Shown here: positions 1 through 9,576 of the stretch, one piece after another | How positions within the stretch are numbered: the stretch's first letter is position 1 | Layout: each line of letters opens with the position of its first letter | DNA from: Gammaproteobacteria bacterium | GTDB taxonomy: Bacteria; Pseudomonadota; Gammaproteobacteria; Pseudomonadales; Azotimanducaceae | Reading direction: 5' to 3' | DNA length: 64,000 bases | Assembly (NCBI GenBank): GCA_003247835.1 | Contig: QJYB01000047.1 | Span: 1-64,000 of the forward strand | Position numbers and translations under genes: made by a program | Notes under the pieces: model-generated | Databases searched by the model: none | The model's input: the letters and a program-made list of their open reading frames with translations, nothing else | Told to the model about the DNA's origin: nothing

Positions 1-735
1 GAGCGGTTCTGAGTTCGGACCACCCCATACAGACCAGCGCTGGAATCCAGCACGGCGCAAGAGCGTCTGGAATTCGTCGAGCGAAACGGACCGCATCGTC
101 ATAGGGAACTCTTCGGCATCGTTTCCATACTCGATGTAGCAGCGATCGAATGTCAGCTGATTCACCGGATCGAGACCAATCTGGTCGAGCCGCTGCCGGA
201 TAGTCAGACCTGTGTGGGGGTGCTTCCAGATCTTCCAAGTACCCGAAATGATGCTCTCCCGCTGCTCGAACGGTCTGGTGCCCATGAGCCGAAGATCCAG
301 CAGCAGCCGTCCGCCTGGCGCGAGATGCGAATGGATGTTACGCAGGCAGTCGATCTGATCCTGCTGCGTTGTCAGCATCACGAAAGAGTTGGTGGGGATC
401 ATCGCCGCATCGAACCGCGTTGGATATCTGAACGTCTGCAGGTTCTGCTGCGAGATTCGATCGTTGATACCGCTGAATCCGAGCCCCACTGCCTTGCGTC
501 GGAGCATCGCGAGCATCGATTCGGACGCGTCGAAGCCCACGATGTTCAGGCCCTGCTCGAGCAATGGCAACAGGATGAGCCCGGTGCCGCAGGCACACTC
601 GAGCACCGGACCGCTCATGTCGCGCAGATGAGCAGCGTAGTACGCCTGATTGTCCCTGAGCCAGCTGGAGAGATGCTCCTGCATCATCTGATCGTAGATC
701 AGGCCCCAGTACCTGCTTTCGTAGTTCTGAGTCAT
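1..735 (-). CDS. Class I SAM-dependent methyltransferase (partial, C-terminus beyond left edge)
   Basis: Reverse-strand reading from ATG at 735 is open to position 1 (MTQNYESRYWGLIYDQMMQEHLSSWLRDNQAYYAAHLRDMSGPVLECACGTGLILLPLLEQGLNIVGFDAS); VLECACGTG is methyltransferase motif I. Not in the ORF track because it lacks a stop in the window. Confidence 0.85.
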   Translation of the reverse strand, partial: MTQNYESRYWGLIYDQMMQEHLSSWLRDNQAYYAAHLRDMSGPVLECACGTGLILLPLLEQGLNIVGFDASESMLAMLRRKAVGLGFSGINDRISQQNLQTFRYPTRFDAAMIPTNSFVMLTTQQDQIDCLRNIHSHLAPGGRLLLDLRLMGTRPFEQRESIISGTWKIWKHPHTGLTIRQRLDQIGLDPVNQLTFDRCYIEYGNDAEEFPMTMRSVSLDEFQTLLRRAGFQRWSVWGGPNSEPL

Positions 736-780
736 GTGCAGAACGCCGATCGGCCGTGTGCGTCCTGCATTTTACGGCAA

Positions 781-1278
781 CTATGAGAGCGTCGCCCGTC
801 CGCCCTCTCCCTGCAGCCCCCGCGCAATGCACTCCTGCGAGTACCGGTCGAATTCCGGGCTGAACACAGCGCGGTTTCGTTCGTACATTTCGCGCATCGC
901 CCTGTTGCCTTTCAGAATGCCGATCCACGCCTGGTCCCAGGCATGCCACATCTCGTCATCGACGAACCCGCGGCTTCGCTGGTAGTGCGTATTCTGGACG
1001 AGAAAAACCAGCCGATTCATGAGCATCTCCGCCTGAGGCAACTCGGCTTCCGGGATGGCGTCGAACCCCTGGTCGGAGACGCTCCAGATCCGCGCGAGCT
1101 TCGGATCGGTGGAGATGTCCGCCCAGTATCTGTCCTCGGCGTCATGGATGGACTGGTACGTGGTCGCACGCAGGGCTGTCGTGTTCGAGCGCAGCTGCAT
1201 AGCCACGAACAGCAGCGAGGCGACTACGCCAATGGAACCTATGAACTCTCCCAAAGCACCCAGTTCATTGAGCGTCAT
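781..1278 (-). CDS. Hypothetical protein with N-terminal transmembrane segment
   Basis: 165 aa ORF, MTLNELGALGEFIGSIGVVASLLFVAMQLRSNT; hydrophobic N-terminus; co-directional with neighbours. Confidence 0.75.
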   Translation of the reverse strand: MTLNELGALGEFIGSIGVVASLLFVAMQLRSNTTALRATTYQSIHDAEDRYWADISTDPKLARIWSVSDQGFDAIPEAELPQAEMLMNRLVFLVQNTHYQRSRGFVDDEMWHAWDQAWIGILKGNRAMREMYERNRAVFSPEFDRYSQECIARGLQGEGGRATLS

Positions 1279-1288
1279 GTTCTTCTCC

Positions 1289-2719
1289 TCAGGACGCCAG
1301 CACGTTGATGAACTGCCAGGGGTCGGATTCGTCGATCTCCTCGTCGAATTTGCTCCACCGGTTGGCGAGAGGATGCCAGTCCGTGTAATGCCCCTCGACC
1401 GGGCCGAGATAGGGCTTCTGGATGGCGAGACACCGCTCGTGGTCCATCTCCTCCGTCTCGACGATCCCCGCCTGCGGGTTTTCCAGCGCCCAGACCATGC
1501 CCGCGAGGATCGCCGAGGTCACCTGCAACCCCGTGGCATTCTGATACGGTGCGAGCTCACGCGTCTCTGCCATCGACAGACGGGATCCGTACCAGTAGGC
1601 GTTCTTCGCGTGGCCGTAGAGCAGCACCCCCAGCTCGTCGATACCGCCGATCACTTCCGTTTCATCGATGATCCTGTGCGTCGACTGCACCACACCGCTA
1701 CCGAAGGTCTCGTGCAGCGACAGCACCGCATCGTTACAGGGGTGATACGCATAGTGGCAGGTGGGACGGTATTCGGGATCGGCTGGATCGCCGAGCGTGA
1801 AGTAATCGGAAATCGAGATCGCCTCGTTGTGAGTCACCAGAAACCCGTACTGCGCCCCGGGGGTAGGACACCAGCTGTGGACGCGTGTGAGCCCGCCTGG
1901 ACTGTCCAGATAGATCGCCGCCTGGCAGCCGACCTCGTGGCGTCGACCGTTGTCCGGAAACCATTTCTCGTGCGTGCCCCAGCCGAGCTCGGCTGGCTGG
2001 AAGCTCTCGGCCAGGAAACCCTCCACCGACCAGGTGTTCACGAAGGTGCCGATGGGTTTCGGCGTGTGCACGTACTGAGTATCGCGTTCCGCGATGTGCA
2101 CGCCCTTCACGCCGAGATCGTGCATCAGCGTTGCCCAGTCCTCACGACTACGCGGGCTCGCGGCACCGTGTCCAAGGTCACGCGAAAGGTTCTGCAGGGC
2201 TTCCTTCACGAACCAGCTGACCATGCCCGGATTCGCGCCACAGCAGGAAACCGCCGTGCTCCCCCCGGGGTTTGCCGCTTTCTCCGTCCGCACCTTCTCG
2301 CGCAGCGCGTAGTTGGTGCGCGCCGCCAGCGGCTGATCGGAGTTGAAATAGAATCCGGGCCACGGCTCGACGACGGTGTCGATGTAGAGCACTCGGAGCT
2401 CGCGGCAGAGCTTCATCACGTCGAGACTGTCGGTGTCCACCGATACGTTCACCACGAAACCGCGTCCTGCCTCGCCTTCAAACAAACCGCCGAGCAGCGT
2501 GCGGTAGTTGTCGCGCGTGATCGCCTGCTCGATCAGACGGACACCGCGCTGCCTGAGAAAGGTGCGGTGTTCAGCCTCGGGATCGATCACGCACATGCGG
2601 CCGTGGTCGTAGGAGAAGTGGCGTTCGATCAGCGGCAGCATGCCGCGGCCGATGGAACCAAAGCCGATCATGACGATCGGGCCGGCGATGATGCCGTACT
2701 CCGGCCAGTATCTGCTCAA
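1289..2719 (-). CDS. hss: Homospermidine synthase
   Basis: 476 aa; Rossmann MIGFGSIGRGMLPLIERHF and conserved layout of the bacterial homospermidine synthase/saccharopine dehydrogenase-like family. Confidence 0.85.
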   Translation of the reverse strand: MSRYWPEYGIIAGPIVMIGFGSIGRGMLPLIERHFSYDHGRMCVIDPEAEHRTFLRQRGVRLIEQAITRDNYRTLLGGLFEGEAGRGFVVNVSVDTDSLDVMKLCRELRVLYIDTVVEPWPGFYFNSDQPLAARTNYALREKVRTEKAANPGGSTAVSCCGANPGMVSWFVKEALQNLSRDLGHGAASPRSREDWATLMHDLGVKGVHIAERDTQYVHTPKPIGTFVNTWSVEGFLAESFQPAELGWGTHEKWFPDNGRRHEVGCQAAIYLDSPGGLTRVHSWCPTPGAQYGFLVTHNEAISISDYFTLGDPADPEYRPTCHYAYHPCNDAVLSLHETFGSGVVQSTHRIIDETEVIGGIDELGVLLYGHAKNAYWYGSRLSMAETRELAPYQNATGLQVTSAILAGMVWALENPQAGIVETEEMDHERCLAIQKPYLGPVEGHYTDWHPLANRWSKFDEEIDESDPWQFINVLAS

Positions 2720-2834
2720 GAACTCTCCTCCGACTGCCAGCCGCTACGCGTTCTGCGGGAGAGTCTACCCACCAATCACAGACATCTCACACTCGTGAAC
2801 GGATCTGGATTCGGAAGGGGGTCTTCCGAAGAAG

Positions 2835-2866
2835 CCGCTCCAGACCTCGCCATAGGTCTGGAGCGG
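2835..2866 (-). terminator. Strong hairpin downstream of the 2879..3649 gene, candidate terminator
   Basis: Perfect 13-bp inverted repeat CCGCTCCAGACCT/AGGTCTGGAGCGG with 6-nt loop. Confidence 0.6.
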
Positions 2867-2878
2867 TCATTGAGGTGG

Positions 2879-3649
2879 CTACTCGGCGGCGATGACCTGT
2901 TCTGACGCCCACATGTTGGTTGCACAGTTGAGCATCGAGGTGAAGTGTCGGATCAGCATCTGTCCCGACTCCGAGCCCGCCAGCTGCTGCTCGAAGGCCG
3001 CCCAGCCCGAGACGTTTTCGAACAGGTTGAAGTACACCGCATTGGGACCCGTCGGGTCACTGGTGATCGGAGAGACAGCAATCGTCGCCAGCGGCGAAGC
3101 GTCTCCCATGCCACCGAGCACGCCAGCGATATGGCGGTTGAGGTCCGCGAAATCAGTCGGGTTCGGTACGCCCATGGTCCTGCAGGCATAGGACACAATA
3201 AAACGATTCGCGGCAGGGTCCATCTCTCCCCGCCGATGGACCGGCATCACCTCACCCAACAGGGGTGTGCAGTTCACGACGCTTTCGAAGCGTTCGGTTA
3301 CCGCCGTCATCTCTGCCGAGGCTGCTTCCGCATCCAGCTGCGCTCCGAACGCGGCAAGACTCGCGTGAAGACTGTGCCAGATCACCTGGGCGTCCGAGGT
3401 ACCCTTCACCTTGGTCCAGAGATAGGCCTGTGGAGTCTTGACCCCGGCCTTGGCAGCCTGCTTCTTGTAGAAATCGGTGGCTGCATCGAGATCTCCCCGA
3501 TCCTTGCCATCGACGTAGGAGCACAGGAAGGACTCCAGCACCCCCGGAGCAGGTGGCTCCTCGGACTGTGCAAACGCATTGAGCCCGGAAAAGATCAGAA
3601 CGGGTACCAGCACAAATGCCAGTTTTTCAGGACGCATAGTTGCTTTCAT
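2879..3649 (-). CDS. Hypothetical secreted protein
   Basis: Signal peptide MKATMRPEKLAFVLVPVLIFSGLNAFAQSEE; in-frame ATG at 3649 preferred over the longer ORF start at 3739. Confidence 0.7.
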   Translation of the reverse strand: MKATMRPEKLAFVLVPVLIFSGLNAFAQSEEPPAPGVLESFLCSYVDGKDRGDLDAATDFYKKQAAKAGVKTPQAYLWTKVKGTSDAQVIWHSLHASLAAFGAQLDAEAASAEMTAVTERFESVVNCTPLLGEVMPVHRRGEMDPAANRFIVSYACRTMGVPNPTDFADLNRHIAGVLGGMGDASPLATIAVSPITSDPTGPNAVYFNLFENVSGWAAFEQQLAGSESGQMLIRHFTSMLNCATNMWASEQVIAAE

Positions 3650-3970
3650 CGGTTTCCCCAATTTGGTGATTTTCACTACGCAAAGGAACTCGAAAGCAAA
3701 GGAAGAAGCAGCAACTACCCCAGCGGATGTGCATCGCACACCGCAAAACAGACCCGGACTCCCCCTGGACAGTCCTTGTCTTGCGTGTTCTCCCTAACAG
3801 GCTCCCCCACTCGGTTCAGTGTCCTCCATCAGGAATGGAAAAGCCAGCAGCGTTGAGCCAAAGACTCTGCCAGAAAATCCAAAGAAAAGAGCAAGAACAG
3901 AACTTGGAAAAGACCCGAACGAGGAGACCGATAAGTTCACAGCTTGGTTCGCCACCGTTGAGGTACGCTC

Positions 3971-4258
3971 GTGAAATCGATGATCTTTCTGCTCGCTGCC
4001 TGGTCCGGCACAGCCGCCGCAGGTTCGGTGACGACCTACGACTGGGATATCAGCGACTGGGCGTTTGTGAATTTCTGTCACGATGAAGGGGTCCGCCCGT
4101 ACGAAGGTGAAACCATTCGTGCGGTCGTAAAATACGACGCCGATGGATCAATTCATCTCAGGATCGGCCAGGGACGGCCGTCTCTCACGCAGCAGGAACT
4201 CATTTATATGGTGCCAACTCGGTCGACCAGCACAACCCTGGTATGGCACCAGCAGTAA
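3971..4258 (+). CDS. Small putative secreted hypothetical protein
   Basis: 95 aa ORF with short signal-like N-terminus MKSMIFLLAAWSGTAAAG. Confidence 0.45.
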   Translation: MKSMIFLLAAWSGTAAAGSVTTYDWDISDWAFVNFCHDEGVRPYEGETIRAVVKYDADGSIHLRIGQGRPSLTQQELIYMVPTRSTSTTLVWHQQ

Positions 4259-4300
4259 AGCCGTAAGATAGCTCACTCGTCTCAAGAAACGTTCTTCGCC

Positions 4301-4843
4301 ATGCGCTGGACTCCAGCAGGCGGAGCTGCTGAGCTCCGCAGCAACTACCCCGAAGTAGCTCATCTGCTGTGTGAAATCCTCGCAGGCCGGATCTCTTCAC
4401 GCGACCTGGCAACAGATCCCACGATGATTCCGGTTCTGCAGGGCATCGGCGGCAACCACGCGCTGAATCTGCTGAAGGATCCCCGCGGAAAGCGCCTCCG
4501 ATACTGGCCACGCGTCTGGGCGGCCCGGGCTCTCGCTACGATTGGAGATCCGGCCTGCGCGAATTCCCTGGCATGCGGCGCTAGCGATACCGAATGGCGA
4601 GTTCGAATGCAGTCGGTGCGAGCGGCCGGTCTCGTGGCCGATTCATCGACGGTGGAGAAAATCGCCAGCTCGAGGGTATCTGACCCGCATCCGAGAGTCC
4701 GCGCGGCGGTCGCGCTGTCCATCGGCAGGAAGGGCACTGCCCGTTCCACGATATGGCTCCGCGATCTGGCACAGGACCCCGAGCTACTCGTCCGGCGAAC
4801 CGCCGAACGCGCGATCACAACACTGCAGGCCCGACTCCGGTGA
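4301..4843 (+). CDS. HEAT-repeat-like protein
   Basis: 180 aa; repeats such as WAARALATIGDPAC, RMQSVRAAGLV, RVRAAVALSIGRKG. Confidence 0.6.
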   Translation: MRWTPAGGAAELRSNYPEVAHLLCEILAGRISSRDLATDPTMIPVLQGIGGNHALNLLKDPRGKRLRYWPRVWAARALATIGDPACANSLACGASDTEWRVRMQSVRAAGLVADSSTVEKIASSRVSDPHPRVRAAVALSIGRKGTARSTIWLRDLAQDPELLVRRTAERAITTLQARLR

Positions 4844-4854
4844 GGGAGAGCGTC

Positions 4855-5424
4855 ATGGAAGACTGGGACGTGTTCGTCATTGCCGGAGCCTCAGGCGTCG
4901 GAAAGTCTCAGCTGAGCTATCAGCTCGCGCGCCGGTTCGGCGCACCGATCGTCGAGGTGGACGACCTGTTCCGTGCGATCGAATCGGTTACGACGCCGGA
5001 ACAGCATCCCGCGATCCACTACTGGCGAACCCATCCGGAAGCGGCAGAAGCAGGTCCGGAGCGGATTCTCGAGCTGTTACTGGATGTTTCCCGCGCGATG
5101 CGTCCAGCGGTCGCCGCCGTGATCAGAAACCACATCGAGACCCGCATGCCGATCGTTCTCGAAGGAGACTACATCCTTCCGGAGTGCATCGCGGACTTCC
5201 CCGATCGCGTGAAGTCAGTCTTCCTGATCGAAGACGACCCGGATCAGCTGGTCCGCAATCTGCTGGCCCGCGAGCCGGAAGCGGGCGAGCAACGGACCCG
5301 GGCCGACGTCGGCGTGCTGTTCAGCCGCTGGCTGATCGATGAATGCCGTCGCCATGGGACCGTCGTGCTTCCTGTCCGGCCCTGGGATACGCTGGTGGCA
5401 CGGGCCACTTCGGCCGTCCCGTGA
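4855..5424 (+). CDS. P-loop NTPase, 2-phosphoglycerate kinase-like
   Basis: ATG at 4855; Walker A GASGVGKS; in-frame within ORF 4753..5424. Confidence 0.75.
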   Translation: MEDWDVFVIAGASGVGKSQLSYQLARRFGAPIVEVDDLFRAIESVTTPEQHPAIHYWRTHPEAAEAGPERILELLLDVSRAMRPAVAAVIRNHIETRMPIVLEGDYILPECIADFPDRVKSVFLIEDDPDQLVRNLLAREPEAGEQRTRADVGVLFSRWLIDECRRHGTVVLPVRPWDTLVARATSAVP

Positions 5425-5461
5425 AATGGACGACAGTCGAACGCGCCGTTAGCGGCCCGAC

Positions 5462-6244
5462 TCAGAAATGGAAGTTGAAGCCGACCACGGGACCTTTGTA
5501 CTTGTATCTTTCCTCGAGCCCGCTCTGGCGGAACTCGGCGTCCTTGTACCGATACCCGAAGACGATGCCCTGACGGCGTTGCGGCCCGACGGCCCATCGC
5601 ACGGCACCCTGTGCGAGGAAAACGCCTTCGCTGTCGCCGAAGCCGTAGTCCATCCGGATGAACAGATCCAGGTGCTCGACGAGCTTGTAGCGGTCCCGAA
5701 AGCCGATGAGGGCATCGAAGAAGTCGCGGTCGCTGCTGATCTGGCCCAGTCGGACGTCGGGATCGACGAGGTCGACCTGAAAGCGGTCATCGAGCGCCGT
5801 GTAGCGGATCCCTGCGTACATATTGAAACCGCTGACGTCCCGCCACGGCCAGTACGCCACCGCTGCGTCGACGAAGTACTGGTCCGAGTCAGAGGATATC
5901 CGCAGCGATCCGAGACCGGCGATGTCGATCTGCTTTTCGTCCGCTGTGGAGATGTACGTGAAGTCGATGAAACCACTCCAGCGCCCGCCGCCGGTCTCCG
6001 CCATGATCTGAAAGGCCCCGTCGAGCGAATCGGCCAGCTCGCCGAAGTCGACGTCTCCGGCACCGATGTCCCGACCATCCCCTTTCAGACGATAGGACGT
6101 ATCGGCAAACCAGATGTACGGCGTGATCGACCACTGCCACTGATCGACCGTGACGGCCGCGGATTCCGCGCGCGCCGGCGCACCGATCCCGAATGCGGCG
6201 ACGAAGACCAGCGAACCGCTGAGATACCGAACCACCGTTTTCAT
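5462..6244 (-). CDS. Outer membrane beta-barrel-like protein
   Basis: Signal peptide MKTVVRYLSGSLVFVAAFGIGAPARAES, alternating aromatic strands, C-terminal FNFHF. Confidence 0.75.
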   Translation of the reverse strand: MKTVVRYLSGSLVFVAAFGIGAPARAESAAVTVDQWQWSITPYIWFADTSYRLKGDGRDIGAGDVDFGELADSLDGAFQIMAETGGGRWSGFIDFTYISTADEKQIDIAGLGSLRISSDSDQYFVDAAVAYWPWRDVSGFNMYAGIRYTALDDRFQVDLVDPDVRLGQISSDRDFFDALIGFRDRYKLVEHLDLFIRMDYGFGDSEGVFLAQGAVRWAVGPQRRQGIVFGYRYKDAEFRQSGLEERYKYKGPVVGFNFHF

Positions 6245-6245
6245 A

Positions 6246-7613
6246 CTATTTCTCCGTGAGCCTCGCGAGCTTCCGGTACAGGACCCGCTCGCTGATACCG
6301 AGCGCCTCCGCCAGCTGCCTGCGGTCGCCGGGAAAGGTGGCCACCGCCCTCCGCAGATAGTTTTCTTCCACCCGTGACAGCGGAATGAGTCCCGCGCCGG
6401 ACGACGGATCCGATTCCAGCTCGGTGTTCACCTCACCCCCACGCAGCACTTCCGGCAGGTGTTCGGGGCCGATGGTGTGTCCATCCGCGAGCAGCACCGC
6501 ACGTTCCAGCAGATTCCGCAGCTCGCGCACGTTGCCCGGAAACGGGTAGGCCCGCAACAGGTGCATGGCGCCGTCCGAGACGGACATATCCGGACGTCCC
6601 AGCCGATCGAGGATGCTCCTGCTCAATGGTCCCAGGTCGGCCGTACGCTGCCTGAGCGGTGGCAGCACGATCTCGAAGACGTTCAGACGGTAGTAGAGAT
6701 CCTCCCGGAACTCGCCCGCCCGCACGAGTGCTGCCAGATCCTTGTTGGTTGCGCAGATCAGGCGGAAGTCCGTCTGCCGCCATTCGGTGCTGCCCACACG
6801 ACGGAAGCGGTGCGTCTCGAGCAGTCGCAGCAGCTTCACCTGCTCGGACAGTGGCACCTCACCGATCTCGTCGAGAAACAGCGTGCCGCCTGCAGCCGCC
6901 TCCACCAGGCCGGGCTTGTCGGCGTTCGCACCGGTGAACGCGCCCTTCACGTAACCGAAAAGCTCGCTCTCGAACAGCGTATCCGGCAGTCCGGCACACT
7001 CGACGGGCACGAACGGTCCGCCACCACGTGGACTCATCCGGTGGATGGCCTCGGCCATGAGCTCCTTGCCCGTGCCGGATTCGCCGAGCAGCATCACGGT
7101 GGCCTCACTGGTCGCGACCCGCTCCGCCAGACCCAGTGCCTTCTGGAAGGCAGTGGAGCGGCCGACGAGTCCGTGCGGACTGGCCTGGGCACTGGCAACC
7201 CGGGACGGACGCATGATTTCGATGAAGCAGCTGATGGTGCCCGTCGCCGGATCCTTCACCGGCCACATCTCCACGTTCACGTACTCCTCACCACGTGGCG
7301 TGTGGTGCACGTGCAGAACCCGGCTGTTGTCCCGGGTTTCGAGGCTGCGCTTCAGCGGGCAGGATTCACCGGCCTGATCACAGGGCACCTGATAGTGGTG
7401 CGACACCTCGTAGCAGTGGCGCTTTGCCAGCGCGGTTCCATCACCGTAGAGCGCCTGATAGGCGCTGTTCGAGCGCAGGATCCGGTAGTCCCGGCCGAGC
7501 AGTATGGCCGGATCGTCGAGGCACTCGAGAATGGCGTTCACGTCCGGGTTCACCTCGGATTCCGTGGTGATTTCGATGCCCTGTCCGTCTGACGCTGTGG
7601 TGTGGTCGCTCAT
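6246..7613 (-). CDS. fisR: Sigma54-dependent Fis-family regulator, FisR-like sulfane-sulfur sensor
   Basis: PAS-like N-terminus, GESGTGKE Walker A, GAFTGA motif, C-terminal Fis-type HTH; ATG at 7613 has a GGAAAGAG RBS; divergent from persulfide dioxygenase. Confidence 0.8.
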   Translation of the reverse strand: MSDHTTASDGQGIEITTESEVNPDVNAILECLDDPAILLGRDYRILRSNSAYQALYGDGTALAKRHCYEVSHHYQVPCDQAGESCPLKRSLETRDNSRVLHVHHTPRGEEYVNVEMWPVKDPATGTISCFIEIMRPSRVASAQASPHGLVGRSTAFQKALGLAERVATSEATVMLLGESGTGKELMAEAIHRMSPRGGGPFVPVECAGLPDTLFESELFGYVKGAFTGANADKPGLVEAAAGGTLFLDEIGEVPLSEQVKLLRLLETHRFRRVGSTEWRQTDFRLICATNKDLAALVRAGEFREDLYYRLNVFEIVLPPLRQRTADLGPLSRSILDRLGRPDMSVSDGAMHLLRAYPFPGNVRELRNLLERAVLLADGHTIGPEHLPEVLRGGEVNTELESDPSSGAGLIPLSRVEENYLRRAVATFPGDRRQLAEALGISERVLYRKLARLTEK

Positions 7614-7732
7614 CTCTTTCCGCGCTGCTCCCGGCACTGATCCATCAGGCTGCCGATTATGGCAGATATTCACTGCCAGACACTGACATTTCCGGCGCCC
7701 CAGAAGGCGTTGCGCACCTCAGACTTCTTTTA

Positions 7733-7745
7733 ACCCATTGAAATA
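7733..7745 (-). promoter_or_regulatory. IHF-like site
   Basis: Minus strand TTTCAATGGGTTA, one mismatch to WATCAANNNNTTR, just upstream of a sigma54 promoter. Confidence 0.35.
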
Positions 7746-7761
7746 TAACGACTAAACCGGT

Positions 7762-7777
7762 TGGCACGATTCCCGCA
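7762..7777 (+). promoter_or_regulatory. Sigma54 (-24/-12) promoter
   Basis: TGGCACG-ATTC-CCGCA; GG and GC elements exactly 12 nt apart, about 45 nt upstream of the persulfide dioxygenase ATG. Confidence 0.75.
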
Positions 7778-7821
7778 TTACGACTGGCAGTTGTGACAGA
7801 TTTCAAGCTCCGGAGACAGCT

Positions 7822-8727
7822 ATGACCCCAGAGACGGCAGCGTTCTTCGATCCAGCCACCTTTACCTGGAGTTACGTGGTCATGGATCCGGAGTCCAATG
7901 CGGCGGCGATCATCGACTCGGTGCTCGACTACGATCCGGCATCCGGTCGTACCTCCACCGCGTCCGCCGACCGGCTGATCGACTTCGTTCGCCGGCGCGG
8001 GCTCTCAGTCGAGTGGATTCTCGAAACCCACGTGCACGCCGACCATCTTTCCGGAGCGAGCTACCTGAAGGACGCGCTCGGTGCCCAGACCGGCATCGGC
8101 AATCAGGTGGGCGCGGTGCAGAGCGTCTTCGGCGACCTCTTCAACGCCGAAAAGACCTTTCCGCGGGATGGCAGCCAGTTCGACCATCTTTTTGCAGAAG
8201 ACGAAACGCTCACGATCGGCTCTCTCGAGGCGCGGGTATGGCACACCCCCGGCCACACGCCGGCCTGCGTGACCTACGTCTTCGACGGCGCGGCCTTCGT
8301 CGGCGACACCATCTTCATGCCGGACTACGGCACCGCCCGAACCGATTTTCCCGGCGGTGACGCGCGCACCCTTTACCGGTCGATCCGCCGCATCCTGTCG
8401 CTGCCCGGGAGCACGACGCTCTATCTCTGCCACGACTACGAAACGGCAGATCGTTTGGAATTCTGTTCGCAGACGACGGTCGCCATAGAGCGGGCGAAGA
8501 ACATCCACGTCCACGACGGTATCAGCGAAGAAGCCTTCGTCACGTTCCGTGAACAGCGCGATGCAGAGCTCGCCGCACCCCGACTGCTGCTGCCGTCCGT
8601 GCAGTTCAACATGCGCGGTGCATCGCTGCCGCCCGCAGAAGAGAACGGCATGCACTATTTCAAGATTCCCGTGCGCCCGACGGCGCCTGCTGTCGACACA
8701 ACCGGTTCCGCGGACGAGGCGGCGTGA
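7822..8727 (+). CDS. pdo: MBL-fold persulfide dioxygenase (ETHE1/PDO type)
   Basis: 301 aa; metal motif THVHADHLSG, HTPGHTPAC, GDTIF; operon context. Confidence 0.85.
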   Translation: MTPETAAFFDPATFTWSYVVMDPESNAAAIIDSVLDYDPASGRTSTASADRLIDFVRRRGLSVEWILETHVHADHLSGASYLKDALGAQTGIGNQVGAVQSVFGDLFNAEKTFPRDGSQFDHLFAEDETLTIGSLEARVWHTPGHTPACVTYVFDGAAFVGDTIFMPDYGTARTDFPGGDARTLYRSIRRILSLPGSTTLYLCHDYETADRLEFCSQTTVAIERAKNIHVHDGISEEAFVTFREQRDAELAAPRLLLPSVQFNMRGASLPPAEENGMHYFKIPVRPTAPAVDTTGSADEAA

Positions 8728-8776
8728 TGCGTAGACCGGCACGAGCCCGAATACGCCACGGCAGGAGCGCGTCCTG

Positions 8777-9544
8777 ATGGCTGCCATGGTGTTCGCCTGG
8801 CCCGGGGCCATCGCCATCGGTCTGTCCCTCGGAATGCTCGGCTCCGGCGGCTCGATCCTCACGGTGCCGGTGCTCGTCTACCTGCTCGGCCAGCCCGAAA
8901 AGCTCGCCATCGCCAGCTCGCTCGCCATCGTCGGCCTCATAGCCGCCGTCGGCAGCGTGCCTTTCATGCGGGCCGGTCTGGTGAAATGGCGAGCGGTGGT
9001 AATTTTCGGCGCGCCGGGAATGGCTGGTACCTATCTGGGGGCCTGGCTTGCGATGTTCGTCTCCGGCGCGGTGCAGCTCACGCTCTTCGCCGCCGTGATG
9101 CTCGCGGCCTCGGTGCTCATGATCCGACCGCTGCGCTATGACGGGCCGGGCGAACCACGAGCCATGTGGAAAATCACACTGGCCGGTCTTGCCGTAGGCG
9201 TGATCGCCGGCCTGGTCGGCGTGGGCGGTGGATTTCTGGTGGTACCGGCACTGGTGCTCGGCGGTGGTCTGTCCATGCGTCAGGGTGTGGCCACGAGCCT
9301 CGTGATCATCGCGCTGCAGTCGTTCAGTGGCTTCTACAAGTACCTGGACGTGCTTGCTGCTGAGCATATCGAGCTCGACTTCCACATCATCGCGATCGTC
9401 AGCCTGCTCGGCATTGCCGGCACCTTCGCTGGAAATGCGGTTGGCGGCCGGCTCGACCAGCGCAGCCTCAAGAAGACGTTCGGTGCGTTCCTCATCGTCA
9501 TGGGGACTTTCATTCTCATCCGCTCCGTACCGGCGCTTCTGTAA
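8777..9544 (+). CDS. Sulfite exporter TauE/SafE family permease
   Basis: 255 aa polytopic membrane protein, GSGGSILTVPVLVYLLG and GVGGGFLVVPALV repeats. Confidence 0.85.
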   Translation: MAAMVFAWPGAIAIGLSLGMLGSGGSILTVPVLVYLLGQPEKLAIASSLAIVGLIAAVGSVPFMRAGLVKWRAVVIFGAPGMAGTYLGAWLAMFVSGAVQLTLFAAVMLAASVLMIRPLRYDGPGEPRAMWKITLAGLAVGVIAGLVGVGGGFLVVPALVLGGGLSMRQGVATSLVIIALQSFSGFYKYLDVLAAEHIELDFHIIAIVSLLGIAGTFAGNAVGGRLDQRSLKKTFGAFLIVMGTFILIRSVPALL

Positions 9545-9576
9545 GCCGGATGGGCCAAGCAGCAGGAACAGGCAAC

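Noticed and set aside
1055-2905. 616-aa plus-strand ORF
   Set aside because: Opposite strand of the well-supported homospermidine synthase; His/Arg-rich shadow ORF
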